Source: JAJKIV01 sp036509075 | GTDB taxonomy: Bacteria; Gemmatimonadota; Gemmatimonadetes; Gemmatimonadales; Gemmatimonadaceae | Direction: 5' to 3' | DNA: 64,000 nucleotides | Assembly (NCBI GenBank): GCA_036509075.1 | Contig: DATCGG010000548.1 | Span: forward strand, 28,924-92,923 | Shown: piece by piece, positions 9,608 through 16,372 of the stretch | Layout: each line of letters opens with the position of its first letter | Position numbering within the stretch: the stretch's first letter is position 1 | Program-made: the position numbers and the translations under genes | Notes under the pieces: model-generated | Database searches by the model: none | What the model was told of the DNA's origin: nothing | The model's input: the letters and a program-made list of their open reading frames with translations, nothing else

Positions 9608-9680
9608 GCGGGAATAGCTCAGTTGGTAGAGCACAACCTTGCCAAGGTTGGGGTCGCGGGTTCGAGTCCCGTTTCCCGCT
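9608..9680 (+). tRNA. tRNA-Gly (anticodon GCC)
   Basis: The 73-base sequence folds as a cloverleaf. The acceptor stem is GCGGGAA paired with TTCCCGC, the D-arm contains AGCTCAGTTGGTAGAGC, the anticodon loop is CTTGCCAAG with GCC, and the T-arm is GCGGG-TTCGAGT-CCCGT. The discriminator base is T, normal for tRNA-Gly. CCA is not encoded. A promoter lies just upstream and a terminator hairpin 35 bases downstream. Confidence 0.97.
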
Positions 9681-9714
9681 CTCCGAACGCTGGAACGAAG
9701 TCGTAGGCTTACGA

Positions 9715-9748
9715 AAACGGGAGCGGCGCAGCCGCTCCCGTTTCTTTT
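9715..9748 (+). terminator. Intrinsic terminator after tRNA-Gly
   Basis: A perfect 13-bp stem (AAACGGGAGCGGC with GCCGCTCCCGTTT) with a three-base GCA loop is followed by TCTTTT. It separates tRNA-Gly from tRNA-Leu, so tRNA-Leu probably has its own start or depends on read-through. Confidence 0.85.
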
Positions 9749-9802
9749 ACCGGCGTCACGCGGTAAGCTCAACGACAGCGGCGGCCTCAGGGCTGACACC
9801 CG

Positions 9803-9886
9803 GCCGGGGTGGCGAAATCGGTAGACGCGCGAGACTTAAAATCTTGTGGGGGTAACCCCATCCGGGTTCGATTCCCGGTCCCGGCA
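9803..9886 (+). tRNA. tRNA-Leu (anticodon TAA)
   Basis: The 84-base sequence has acceptor GCCGGGG paired with TCCCGGC (one G-U pair), a D-loop GAAATCGGTAGAC, anticodon loop CTTAAAA with TAA, a long variable arm (TGGGGGTAACCCCA) as expected of leucine tRNAs, and T-arm CCGGG-TTCGATT-CCCGG. The discriminator is A and CCA is not encoded. This is the tRNA that reads TTA codons. Its 3' portion is imitated by a fragment at 12209-12248. Confidence 0.96.
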
Positions 9887-9951
9887 TCTGTGGTACAACG
9901 ACTTAGCACCTCGCACGTGACGTTATTCCGAGCGAGGATGGGCTACGGACT

Positions 9952-9984
9952 CTGCGACGCCCGTCAGCAGGACGAGCGTCGCAG
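9952..9984. terminator. Hairpin between tRNA-Leu and the convergent lipoprotein gene
   Basis: CTGCGACGCCCGTC (9952-9965) pairs with GACGAGCGTCGCAG (9971-9984) with one mismatch and a five-base loop. There is no T-run on either side, so it may be a weak terminator for the convergent gene or simply a 3' stabilising hairpin. Confidence 0.45.
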
Positions 9985-10022
9985 CAGTGGTCACGCATGC
10001 CTAACGAGGGAGGGCCCTGTTC

Positions 10023-11459
10023 TCATCGGGCGCCGCCGGTGAAGAACGTCGCTCCAGGCGCAGGAGCGATCGCATGGTTCGTCCGCGCGAACGCCTCCGG
10101 GCTGCCGACGATCGAGAGTCGGTTGCCCGCGCCCTGCAGCGACGGAGGTTGTGCTCCGGCCGGCCCGAGCACGTCGGCGTAGTCGTTGGACCGCGAGCCG
10201 CTCCCCGTCACGCCGCGGAGGACGGCGCGCAGCGTATTGCCGTCGCCCGGTACGATGGCGCCATCGGTCACCAGCGCTCCCGCCAGCCGCAGATCGGCGA
10301 CAAACGCGGCCTCGCCGCATGCAGACGTCGAGATCGTGGTGCCGAGAAGCTCGAGATCCACGCTGTTGTCCGTCACCGGCCCCGCCGTCGGCGCGCCGAA
10401 GAAGCGTCGGCCACCGGTCGCCAGCACGCCCATCGTGAAGCCTTCGATCCGGTCGCTCACGGAGTGAAGGCGTAGCGCGTTGCGCGCGGCCCCCGGATTC
10501 GGAAGCGGAATCGGGGTTCCGGAGCCGCCCTGCAGGTTCCACCCGAGGCGCCCTGCCGCGCACGGATCCGCTGTGTCGTCGCGGTACAGGTTGTGGTGCG
10601 ACGCGAGGACGGTGCGGGAGTCGTTCACAGCGTCGGGTCGACTGACCCCTCCGCTCGCGATGACGCCGCCGCCGATCACGCTGCGTGAGACGTCCACGGA
10701 GATGCTGGCGGACGGCGCGAAGTTGAAGGCGAACAGCCCGCAGCCGACCCCCATCGCTGGCGATCGGATCAGCGTACGGGTGACCCGGGCGGTGATCGAG
10801 GCACCCGCATGCGGAAGCGGATCGGCGCCCAGGTTCGGGTTGAGCGTGAGCACGGCGAGCCCGCACCCGGTCGGTCCCTGTGGCGCCACGCCGTGAGGGT
10901 TCGGATTGACGATCTCGGTCTCCACGATCGTCGCTGAAACACGGTCGCGATCGTGCCGTGATACGATGCCGATCGCGTTGCCGGATCGGCCGGGCAGGTC
11001 CTCGAGCGCCAGCCGGCGCACGGTGACTCCGTCGCCGAGTGTCAGCACGTCCCCCGGCACGTTCGCGGTCATCGCGATGCTGGTGCGTGTGCCCGCAGCG
11101 AAGCCGGCGGGGAGCCCGGTCTCGTCGAGCAGCATGACGCCTTCGCCTTCCAGGGTGGCGCCGTCGGGAACGACGAGCGTCTGACTCACGAGGTAGGAGC
11201 CCGCGCGGACGAGGATGCGGCGGCCGGCGTGCTCGGGCGACATCGCCGCCACCAGTTCGACGGCATCGTCGACGACGATCGTCTGCCCGCCATCGGCGGC
11301 CGCCTGGGCGGGCGCGTCGAGAGCGGCGACGGGCGGCTCGCTCGGACTCGGCGCGTCGACGGCGCAGCCGGGAGCGAGGAGCAAGAGCGAGATCGCGAGC
11401 GGTAAGGCTCCGATGGGATCGCGACCGCGAACGGTCTTGGCGCGGTGTAGTCGACGCAT
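10023..11459 (-). CDS. Secreted lipoprotein with predicted right-handed beta-helix
   Basis: The 478-residue protein begins with a lipoprotein signal: a charged start, hydrophobic LAISLLLLAPG, then Cys at about residue 32. A proline/alanine linker follows. From about residue 60 on, the sequence has short repeated beta turns (VEIVNPNPHG, VDVSRSVIGGG, GNTLRAVLRGVTGSG), typical of right-handed parallel beta-helix proteins; the opening segment GGQTIVVDDAVELVAAM resembles the start of pectate-lyase-like repeats. No catalytic set is evident, so enzyme activity is not claimed. It lies alone between tRNA-Leu and the DUF1330 gene, inside the stretch bounded by a tRNA and a partial tRNA copy. Confidence 0.65.
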   Translation of the reverse strand: MRRLHRAKTVRGRDPIGALPLAISLLLLAPGCAVDAPSPSEPPVAALDAPAQAAADGGQTIVVDDAVELVAAMSPEHAGRRILVRAGSYLVSQTLVVPDGATLEGEGVMLLDETGLPAGFAAGTRTSIAMTANVPGDVLTLGDGVTVRRLALEDLPGRSGNAIGIVSRHDRDRVSATIVETEIVNPNPHGVAPQGPTGCGLAVLTLNPNLGADPLPHAGASITARVTRTLIRSPAMGVGCGLFAFNFAPSASISVDVSRSVIGGGVIASGGVSRPDAVNDSRTVLASHHNLYRDDTADPCAAGRLGWNLQGGSGTPIPLPNPGAARNALRLHSVSDRIEGFTMGVLATGGRRFFGAPTAGPVTDNSVDLELLGTTISTSACGEAAFVADLRLAGALVTDGAIVPGDGNTLRAVLRGVTGSGSRSNDYADVLGPAGAQPPSLQGAGNRLSIVGSPEAFARTNHAIAPAPGATFFTGGAR

Positions 11460-11592
11460 CAGGGCGTTCTCCGTGGGAGGGTATGCCTGTCTCTCGGAAT
11501 CGTTCCTGAAAACGGCTCACGCGTCGCGTCTGCCCGCGGACCCAGAGGCCCGCTCGCGAAGAACCGGGCTCCGGTCGTGGCACGGTTTGACG

Positions 11593-11630
11593 CGTAACGC
11601 CCACTCTCTCAGAGGAGAGTGGGCGTTACG
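11593..11630. repeat. Perfect 16-bp inverted repeat
   Basis: CGTAACGCCCACTCTC (11593-11608) is exactly inverted at 11615-11630 around a six-base loop. It lies about 130 bases upstream of the lipoprotein gene and directly abuts the truncated sigma-like fragment. No T-run follows in either direction, so it is more likely a protein-binding site or an element end than a terminator. Confidence 0.6.
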
Positions 11631-11637
11631 CACCTCG

Positions 11638-11712
11638 TTAGGAGTGCACTTCAAGTTCCCCAGCGGGATCGCCTTCCCGCCAGCGGCGGAACATCTGGGT
11701 GACGTGGGTCAT
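11638..11712 (-). pseudogene. Possible N-terminal remnant of an ECF-type sigma factor
   Basis: A 24-codon frame reads MTHVTQMFRRWREGDPAGE and then stops. It resembles the start of sigma factors of the type that begins with a xVTxLLxxWRxGD segment, here followed by unrelated residues and a stop. No ribosome-binding site is evident upstream. If the likeness is real, this is the stump of a lost sigma gene. The hit is short, so confidence is low. The remaining sequence from 11460 to 11878 shows only the inverted repeat at 11593 and this fragment. Confidence 0.3.
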
Positions 11713-11878
11713 GGGCCGAGGGGAGGAATCGACGTAGTGGGGTGCGATGAAAAATCGGGAGCTCTTTTGCCGCCATACAAGGTGAAGGAGAGAACCAGCC
11801 GACCTCACCAACTACAGGCGTTGCAGACTGGCCGCGGAGCATGGGAACGCGCCGAGGCTTTCGAACAAGGAGGAGCCC

Positions 11879-12181
11879 ATGGCAGCTTACTTTCTGTGGC
11901 ACAACCGCATTCTTGATGCGGATAAGATGCAAGAGTACCTATCGAAGGCGCTCGTCACGATGGCACCCTACCATCCCGAGGTTGTTGTCTTCGATGAGCG
12001 CGCGCACGCGTTGGAGGGGAACGCGCCTGGGCCGAGGACAATCGTGATCAAGTTCGACTCGCGCGACACCGCGATGGCCTGGTACAACTCCCCGGCATAC
12101 CAGGAGTTTCTCCCCCTGCGCCTCGCCGCGACGGAAGGCTTTGGCGTGCTCGTCGACGGATTCGTGGCTGCGGGATCGTAG
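11879..12181 (+). CDS. DUF1330 family (dimeric alpha/beta barrel) protein
   Basis: A 100-residue protein with a strong ribosome-binding site (AAGGAGGAG seven bases before the ATG). The pattern fits small DUF1330 proteins: an N-terminal strand AAYFLWHNRI, a helix DADKMQEYLSKAL, then TIVIKFDSRDTAMAWYNSPAYQEF with the conserved W-Y-x-S-x-x-Y segment, and a C-terminal strand. Such proteins form ferredoxin-like dimers; their biochemical role is unknown. It lies between the sigma-like remnant and the tRNA fragment and is followed by a terminator. Confidence 0.75.
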   Translation: MAAYFLWHNRILDADKMQEYLSKALVTMAPYHPEVVVFDERAHALEGNAPGPRTIVIKFDSRDTAMAWYNSPAYQEFLPLRLAATEGFGVLVDGFVAAGS

Positions 12182-12208
12182 TCCGCTTTGTCGCCAGCCC
12201 AGGCGACT

Positions 12209-12248
12209 CTGGGGTAACCCCCATCAGGGTTCGATTCCGGTCGCGGCA
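12209..12248 (+). repeat. 3' tRNA-Leu-like fragment
   Basis: The sequence has the variable arm GGGGTAACCCCC, then CAGGGTTCGATTCC and GGTCGCGGCA. It aligns with the variable arm, T-arm and acceptor 3' strand of the intact tRNA-Leu (9846-9886), differing by a few substitutions and one- or two-base shifts. No matching 5' acceptor strand, D-arm or anticodon arm is present upstream, so it is not a functional tRNA. Such 3' tRNA copies commonly mark the far end of integrated elements or decayed tRNA genes. Confidence 0.6.
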
Positions 12249-12313
12249 CTCGGCTCCCGACGTTAGGCGCGTCAGCGCCGCGCCGCGTTGACACTGGGAC
12301 ACCGAACACACGA

Positions 12314-12342
12314 AGGGCGCCTCGCGGCGCCCTGTCGTTTTT
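12314..12342 (+). terminator. Intrinsic terminator downstream of the DUF1330 gene
   Basis: An 8-bp stem AGGGCGCC / GGCGCCCT with a TCGC tetraloop is followed by GTCGTTTTT. The T-run direction fits transcription on the plus strand, so it terminates the DUF1330 transcript before the convergent Rad52-like gene. Confidence 0.75.
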
Positions 12343-12369
12343 CAATACCGTCGAGGCTCGGCCTCGATC

Positions 12370-13275
12370 TCAGAAGGGAATGTCGTCGAGCGACATGCCT
12401 AACGGTGAAGCGTCGAGCGTGTCCGCGGAGCCGGCCGCGTCCGCCGGCTTCGCCGCCTGCAGGCTGGCGGAGGCACCGGGTCGGGTAGGCCAGATCACGC
12501 CATCGCACGATCGATCGCGGCATTTGAAGTCGGGCGCCTTCGGGTTACGCTTGCTGAGCCGGTTGTCCCACATGCGGCCACCACACTTCGGGCACGTCGG
12601 CGTACCCGCGGCCTCGAGCACTACTGCCTCCACCGGAACGTCTGCGGGAGGTTCCTTCGCCGTCGCGGCCGCGCTCTGCCGCGCGCGTTTTGCCGAACCC
12701 TGAGGGCGTGCCGGTGTGTCCGTAGCCTCCGCTGGCGGTTCGGCGGCCATGGGCTCCGCCGGCAGGCTGGCGCCGTTCGCGGGCCCGAAGCGTCTGGCGT
12801 AGACGACGCCGGGATCCTCCAACGGTTTCGCGTTACGTCCGTCGCTATCCATCGGCACCCAGTTCTGCTCGTAGCCGTACAGCTCGTGCGCGATCCCGAA
12901 CCGGACCGCCGCACGCTTGAACGCATCGGTTGCGGCCGCTTTGTAGTCCCGGCCTGTGCCGACGTCCTCGCGGATGACGCCGAGGATCTGAAGACGTGCC
13001 TTGAAGGAGCACGAGCCACCGTCGGGCGCGTCGTCGATACCGGGCAGGGGCGGCAACAGCTCCAACGTCAGGTCCCACTCGCCGGGCACCACGGCATCCA
13101 GCCGCTCCCGCGCCGTGTTGGCTTCGATGTACGCGACGAATCGTGCGAAGTACTTCCCGTCGCGGGCGATGACTTTGCCGTCCTGCCGCCAGAAGACGAC
13201 CCCGTTAGGCAGCGGTTCGGCGAGGCGCGACCAGATGTCGGCCTTCTCGGTGTGTGCGTCGTGTCTCGCGATCAT
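12370..13275 (-). CDS. Rad52-family single-strand annealing protein with zinc ribbon and SSB-like tail
   Basis: A 301-residue protein from the ATG at 13275, which has AAAGGTGG as ribosome-binding site. The N-terminal part (about 10-160) matches Rad52/Rad22-type annealing proteins: FARFVAYIEANTARERLDAV, GEWDLTLELLPP, SFKARLQILGV, and the signature GRDYKAAATDAFKRAAVRFG. These bind ssDNA and anneal complementary strands. A low-complexity linker (about 175-230) leads to a zinc ribbon, CPKCGG to CRDRSC (CxxC-x20-CxxxxC). The last residues are MSLDDIPF, closely resembling the acidic tip of bacterial SSB that recruits repair proteins. It is probably co-transcribed with the small gene ending four bases upstream. 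Phage origin or chromosomal domestication are both possible. Confidence 0.8.
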   Translation of the reverse strand: MIARHDAHTEKADIWSRLAEPLPNGVVFWRQDGKVIARDGKYFARFVAYIEANTARERLDAVVPGEWDLTLELLPPLPGIDDAPDGGSCSFKARLQILGVIREDVGTGRDYKAAATDAFKRAAVRFGIAHELYGYEQNWVPMDSDGRNAKPLEDPGVVYARRFGPANGASLPAEPMAAEPPAEATDTPARPQGSAKRARQSAAATAKEPPADVPVEAVVLEAAGTPTCPKCGGRMWDNRLSKRNPKAPDFKCRDRSCDGVIWPTRPGASASLQAAKPADAAGSADTLDASPLGMSLDDIPF

Positions 13276-13279
13276 GCTC

Positions 13280-13645
13280 TCATCCCACCTTTCTGGTCCA
13301 GTCCAGTTTCCGGTTCGCCCGACGTACGTCCTCGACCGCCGGGCAGCTACGCCCATGCTCGCAGTACAATCCGTGCCGATCGAAAAAGACGAGGTGCGTG
13401 CGCGACGCTCCATCGACCGTTTCGTCGACGCGAAACAGGTGCTCGACCGAAGTCCTCGCGCCACACTTGGCGCGAGGGTCGAGCGCTCGGACCCGAACCA
13501 CTCGAGCGGGCTCGCCGAGTTGGGGCTTGCCTCGTCCACCGCTTGGCAGGCGCCGCGCGGCCTTTGTACTGCGAGACTTCGTGGTCTTCCGAGGCGATGC
13601 CCCTGACCTGCGCCTGCCACCCCTCCTTTGCTTGACTTTCGTCAC
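13280..13645 (-). CDS. Small protein with CxHxxxC motif, upstream of the Rad52-like gene
   Basis: I do not recognise a named family. The 121-residue frame starts at a GTG (13645) and ends four bases before the Rad52-like start, whose ribosome-binding site lies in its last codons; this coupling supports a real gene. The first 45 residues are very Lys/Arg-rich. The rest reads as a compact domain with SVEHLFRVDETVDG, LVFFDRHGLYCEHGRSC and PAVEDVRRANRKLDW, where the CxHxxxC could bind metal. It might bind nucleic acid or partner the annealing protein, but that is inference. The true start could lie further in. An unused antisense frame is the alternative. Confidence 0.5.
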   Translation of the reverse strand: MTKVKQRRGGRRRSGASPRKTTKSRSTKAARRLPSGGRGKPQLGEPARVVRVRALDPRAKCGARTSVEHLFRVDETVDGASRTHLVFFDRHGLYCEHGRSCPAVEDVRRANRKLDWTRKVG

Positions 13646-13674
13646 GCGACCACCGACAATGAGCTACAAATGTA
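13632..13674. promoter_or_regulatory. Divergent control region between Rad52-like operon and HTH gene
   Basis: A locally AT-rich stretch holds a possible promoter for the rightward HTH gene (TTGACT at 13632-13637, 17 bases, GACAAT at 13655-13660). A short palindrome TACA-AA-TGTA (13665-13674) overlaps the space before both genes and would suit a dimeric repressor. Both are assigned by eye. Confidence 0.35.
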
Positions 13675-13725
13675 ACGCAGGTTCGGGCTATTTTCGGTAT
13701 TGGAAGCTATTGTTCATTGCAACGT

Positions 13726-14220
13726 ATGTCAACAGATGCCGAAGACGAACAACTCAGCGACAATGGCGTCCCCGAGCTCACTCCGCTTGGTAAGCGCATA
13801 GAGCTACTTCGGCTCGAGCGCCGCATGAGCAAGCGGGTGCTCGCTCAACGTGCAGGCACCTCCCGCCAGCAGCTCTGGCGCGTCATGACGGGAAAGTCCG
13901 AGCTGACGAGCTCGTTGTGCGCCCGTCTCGCTGACGTGCTGGAAACGGACTCTCGGTTGCTCCGCGATGCCTCCCGACCAACGTCTGATGGCCACGCCGC
14001 CGTCAAACCGGGTGACCAGTTCTGCGAAACGCTCGAGGACTATGTCGCGAGCTCGTCGGGGCTCGAGCGAACCTTCGGCACGTTACCGAACACCGGCGAC
14101 GGACGCCGCCTCAAGCGCGTGCTACTCGATGCCATCGAAGACATCGCCATCGCGCGCTCCCTCAAGCTCCCGCAAGCCATCTTCGACCTCCGCCGGTCCG
14201 TCGTCAACGCCGACGACTGA
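13726..14220 (+). CDS. XRE-family helix-turn-helix regulator
   Basis: A 164-residue protein beginning MSTDAEDEQ at the ATG (13726); an in-frame TTG nine bases upstream is an alternative start. Residues about 20-75 form a Cro/CI-type HTH: TPLGKRIELLRLERRMSKRVLAQRAG, then TSRQQLWRVMTGKSELT as recognition helix region and SSLCARLADVLE. The C-terminal half is helical with no family I recognise. It is divergent from the Rad52-like operon, so autoregulation and control of that operon through the shared region is a reasonable inference. A phage-type or element-type repressor is possible. Confidence 0.75.
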   Translation: MSTDAEDEQLSDNGVPELTPLGKRIELLRLERRMSKRVLAQRAGTSRQQLWRVMTGKSELTSSLCARLADVLETDSRLLRDASRPTSDGHAAVKPGDQFCETLEDYVASSSGLERTFGTLPNTGDGRRLKRVLLDAIEDIAIARSLKLPQAIFDLRRSVVNADD

Positions 14221-14303
14221 GGCACGAAGCTCGCGCGGCGTGCCCGCCTAACGAGCCAGGGCGCCCTCCCCATGCCGCGCCTTGCTGGATAGCTTACCCC
14301 CGC

Positions 14304-15299
14304 ATGACCGACGTCGTCGCGCTCTGCGCCGAGATGCTCTCTATCCAATCGCCGACGGGCGGCGAAAGTAAGATCGTCGACTTCGTCTCGCGGCGACTCG
14401 TGAGCCGTGGCTGGAACGTGACCGTCCAGGAGGTCACACCGGGACGCGGCAACGTGTGGGCGTCCCGGAGCGGTGGCGGTGTCACACTGTCCACGCATCT
14501 CGACACGGTGCCGCCGTACGTCGCGCCGAAGCTCGACGGCGAGCGACTCTACGGCCGTGGCGCGTGCGACGCAAAGGGCATCGCCGCGGCCATGCTGGCG
14601 GCGGCCGATCAGCTCGCCGCATCCGGCGAAGACCGTGTCGACCTGCTCCTCCTGGTCGGCGAAGAGAAAGGGTCCGACGGTGCGCGTGCGGCCAACCATC
14701 TTCCGGCCACGAGCCGTTTCCTGATCAATGGCGAGCCAACCGAAAGCCGCCTGGCGAGCGGTGCGAAGGGCTCGCTTCGCGTAACGGTCAAGACCCGTGG
14801 CCGCGAGGCTCACTCCGCGTACCCGCATCTCGGTCGCTCGGCCATCGAGCCGATGCTGGAGCTCCTGCCGACGATCCGGTCGCTTCCCCTGCCAGCCGAT
14901 GCAACACTCGGCGACACGACGGTGAACATCGGGACGATTCGTGGCGGCACCGAGGCGAACATCATCCCGGGTGAGTGCGAGGCGGAGCTCATGTTCCGTC
15001 TCGTCGGCGATGTCGCCACGGTTAAGGCGCTGGTCGAGCAATGGGCGTCGGGCCGCGCCGAGATCACGTACGGGTCCTACATTCCCGCGCAGCATTTCCA
15101 CGTCGTTCCGGGGTTCGACGTCGCCCCGGTCGCGTACACGAGCGATATCCCGCTGCTCGGACGCTGGGGCACGCCGCTCCTGTTCGGCCCCGGGTCGATC
15201 CACGTCGCCCACACACCTAACGAGCACATCGACGTGCGCGAGCTGCGCGCGAGTGTCGATACCTACGAGCGGTTGGTTCGCTCACTCCTCACCGCATGA
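14304..15299 (+). CDS. dapE: M20 family metallopeptidase, probable succinyl-diaminopimelate desuccinylase
   Basis: A 331-residue M20/ArgE-DapE hydrolase. Metal ligands are visible: STHLDTVP (about 63), the bridging Asp in GRGACDAKG (about 91), the catalytic pair in GEEKGSDG (about 118), NGEPTES (about 142) and a terminal His in HTPNEHI (about 304). The dimerisation lid contains GREAHSAYPHLG and GGTEANIIPGECEAEL. Its place at the head of asd-lysC-dapB-dapA-dapD makes desuccinylation of N-succinyl-L,L-diaminopimelate the best guess. It is shorter than E. coli DapE (375), and [LysW]-lysine or acetylornithine hydrolases are relatives, so the substrate is inferred from context. Its stop overlaps the asd start. 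Confidence 0.75.
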   Translation: MTDVVALCAEMLSIQSPTGGESKIVDFVSRRLVSRGWNVTVQEVTPGRGNVWASRSGGGVTLSTHLDTVPPYVAPKLDGERLYGRGACDAKGIAAAMLAAADQLAASGEDRVDLLLLVGEEKGSDGARAANHLPATSRFLINGEPTESRLASGAKGSLRVTVKTRGREAHSAYPHLGRSAIEPMLELLPTIRSLPLPADATLGDTTVNIGTIRGGTEANIIPGECEAELMFRLVGDVATVKALVEQWASGRAEITYGSYIPAQHFHVVPGFDVAPVAYTSDIPLLGRWGTPLLFGPGSIHVAHTPNEHIDVRELRASVDTYERLVRSLLTA

Positions 15300-16372
15300 C
15301 TGCCTCGACTCCTCGAGCCCGCCGCCTCCCCGTCGCAATCCTTGGCGCGACGGGCGCCGTTGGGCAGACGTTCATCCGCTGCCTCCGTAATCACCCATGG
15401 TTTGAGGTGACCGAGCTGGCCGCCTCCGAGCGCTCGGCGGGTAAGCGATACGCGGACGCGACGCGCTGGCTCGAGGGCGAGCTTCCGGGCGAGCTGGCTG
15501 ACCGTACCGTGCTGCCGTGTGATCCCGCCGAGATCAGCGCACCGATCGTATTTTCGGCGCTCGACGCGGCCGCAGCCGGCGACCTGGAGCCCGCATTCGC
15601 GCGGAGCGGCGCGCTGGTGCTCAGCAACGCGAAAAACTTCCGCATGGAGCCGGACGTTCCGCTCGTGATCCCCGAGGTGAATGCGAATCACCTGAGCCTA
15701 CTCGAGCAGCAGCGCCGCTCGCGGGGGTGGTCCGGCGGCATCGTGACGAACGCGAATTGTGCGGCCACGGTCGCCACGGTTGCGCTCGCGCCGCTGCACG
15801 AGGCGTTTGGCGTGCGTCAGGTCTTTGTCGTCACGATGCAGGCGGTGTCGGGGGCAGGGTATCCGGGCGTCCCATCGCTCGACATCCTCGGCAACGTCAT
15901 CCCGTACATTGGCGAGGAAGAACCGAAGATCGAGCGCGAGATCCCGAAGATGCTCGGCTGCGTTCAGGGTGGCGCGCTCGTTCCGGCGCCGGTTCGCGTG
16001 AGCGCACATGCCAACCGGGTGGCGGTGGAGCACGGGCATACGGTCTGTATGTCCATCAAACTCGACAAACCGGCCACGCCCGAGGACGCGCTCCGCGTGC
16101 TGGAGGAATGGCGCGGAGACGCTGCCGTGCGTGGACTGCCGAGCGCGCCCGAGCGCGCGCTGGTGGTGACTGATGCACTCGATCGACCGCAGGCTCGGCG
16201 TGACGTTGGGTCGGGAGCGGGGATGACCGTCGTTGTTGGCCGCGTGCGCACCGACCCGCAGCTCGATCTGCGCCTGGTCGCGTTAGGCCACAACACCATA
16301 CGCGGTGCCGCGGGCGGCTCGGTGCTGAATGCCGAGCTGCTGGTCGCGACCGGCGTTGTCGGCGCGGCATGA
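15296..16372 (+). CDS. asd: Aspartate-semialdehyde dehydrogenase (archaeal/fungal type)
   Basis: It reduces aspartyl phosphate to aspartate semialdehyde with NADPH. The 358-residue protein has the N-terminal nucleotide loop AILGATGAVGQTF, SNAKNFRM, the catalytic cysteine in TNANCAATV (about 152) and the acid-base histidine in SAHANRVAVEHGHT (about 237). SGAGYPGVPSLDILGNVIPYI marks the archaeal/fungal subfamily rather than the E. coli type. ATG overlaps the previous gene (ATGA), and lysC overlaps its end. The product feeds dapA and dapB two genes downstream. Confidence 0.93.
   Translation: MTASTPRARRLPVAILGATGAVGQTFIRCLRNHPWFEVTELAASERSAGKRYADATRWLEGELPGELADRTVLPCDPAEISAPIVFSALDAAAAGDLEPAFARSGALVLSNAKNFRMEPDVPLVIPEVNANHLSLLEQQRRSRGWSGGIVTNANCAATVATVALAPLHEAFGVRQVFVVTMQAVSGAGYPGVPSLDILGNVIPYIGEEEPKIEREIPKMLGCVQGGALVPAPVRVSAHANRVAVEHGHTVCMSIKLDKPATPEDALRVLEEWRGDAAVRGLPSAPERALVVTDALDRPQARRDVGSGAGMTVVVGRVRTDPQLDLRLVALGHNTIRGAAGGSVLNAELLVATGVVGAA

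Noticed and set aside
9991..11604. A 537-codon Arg-rich antisense-frame alternative to the lipoprotein gene
   Set aside because: The overlapping frame with a lipoprotein signal and beta-helix repeats is more protein-like; the other is Arg-rich shadow sequence.
12209..12248. A third complete tRNA gene
   Set aside because: Only the variable, T and 3' acceptor parts are present; no matching 5' strand, D-arm or anticodon arm precedes it.
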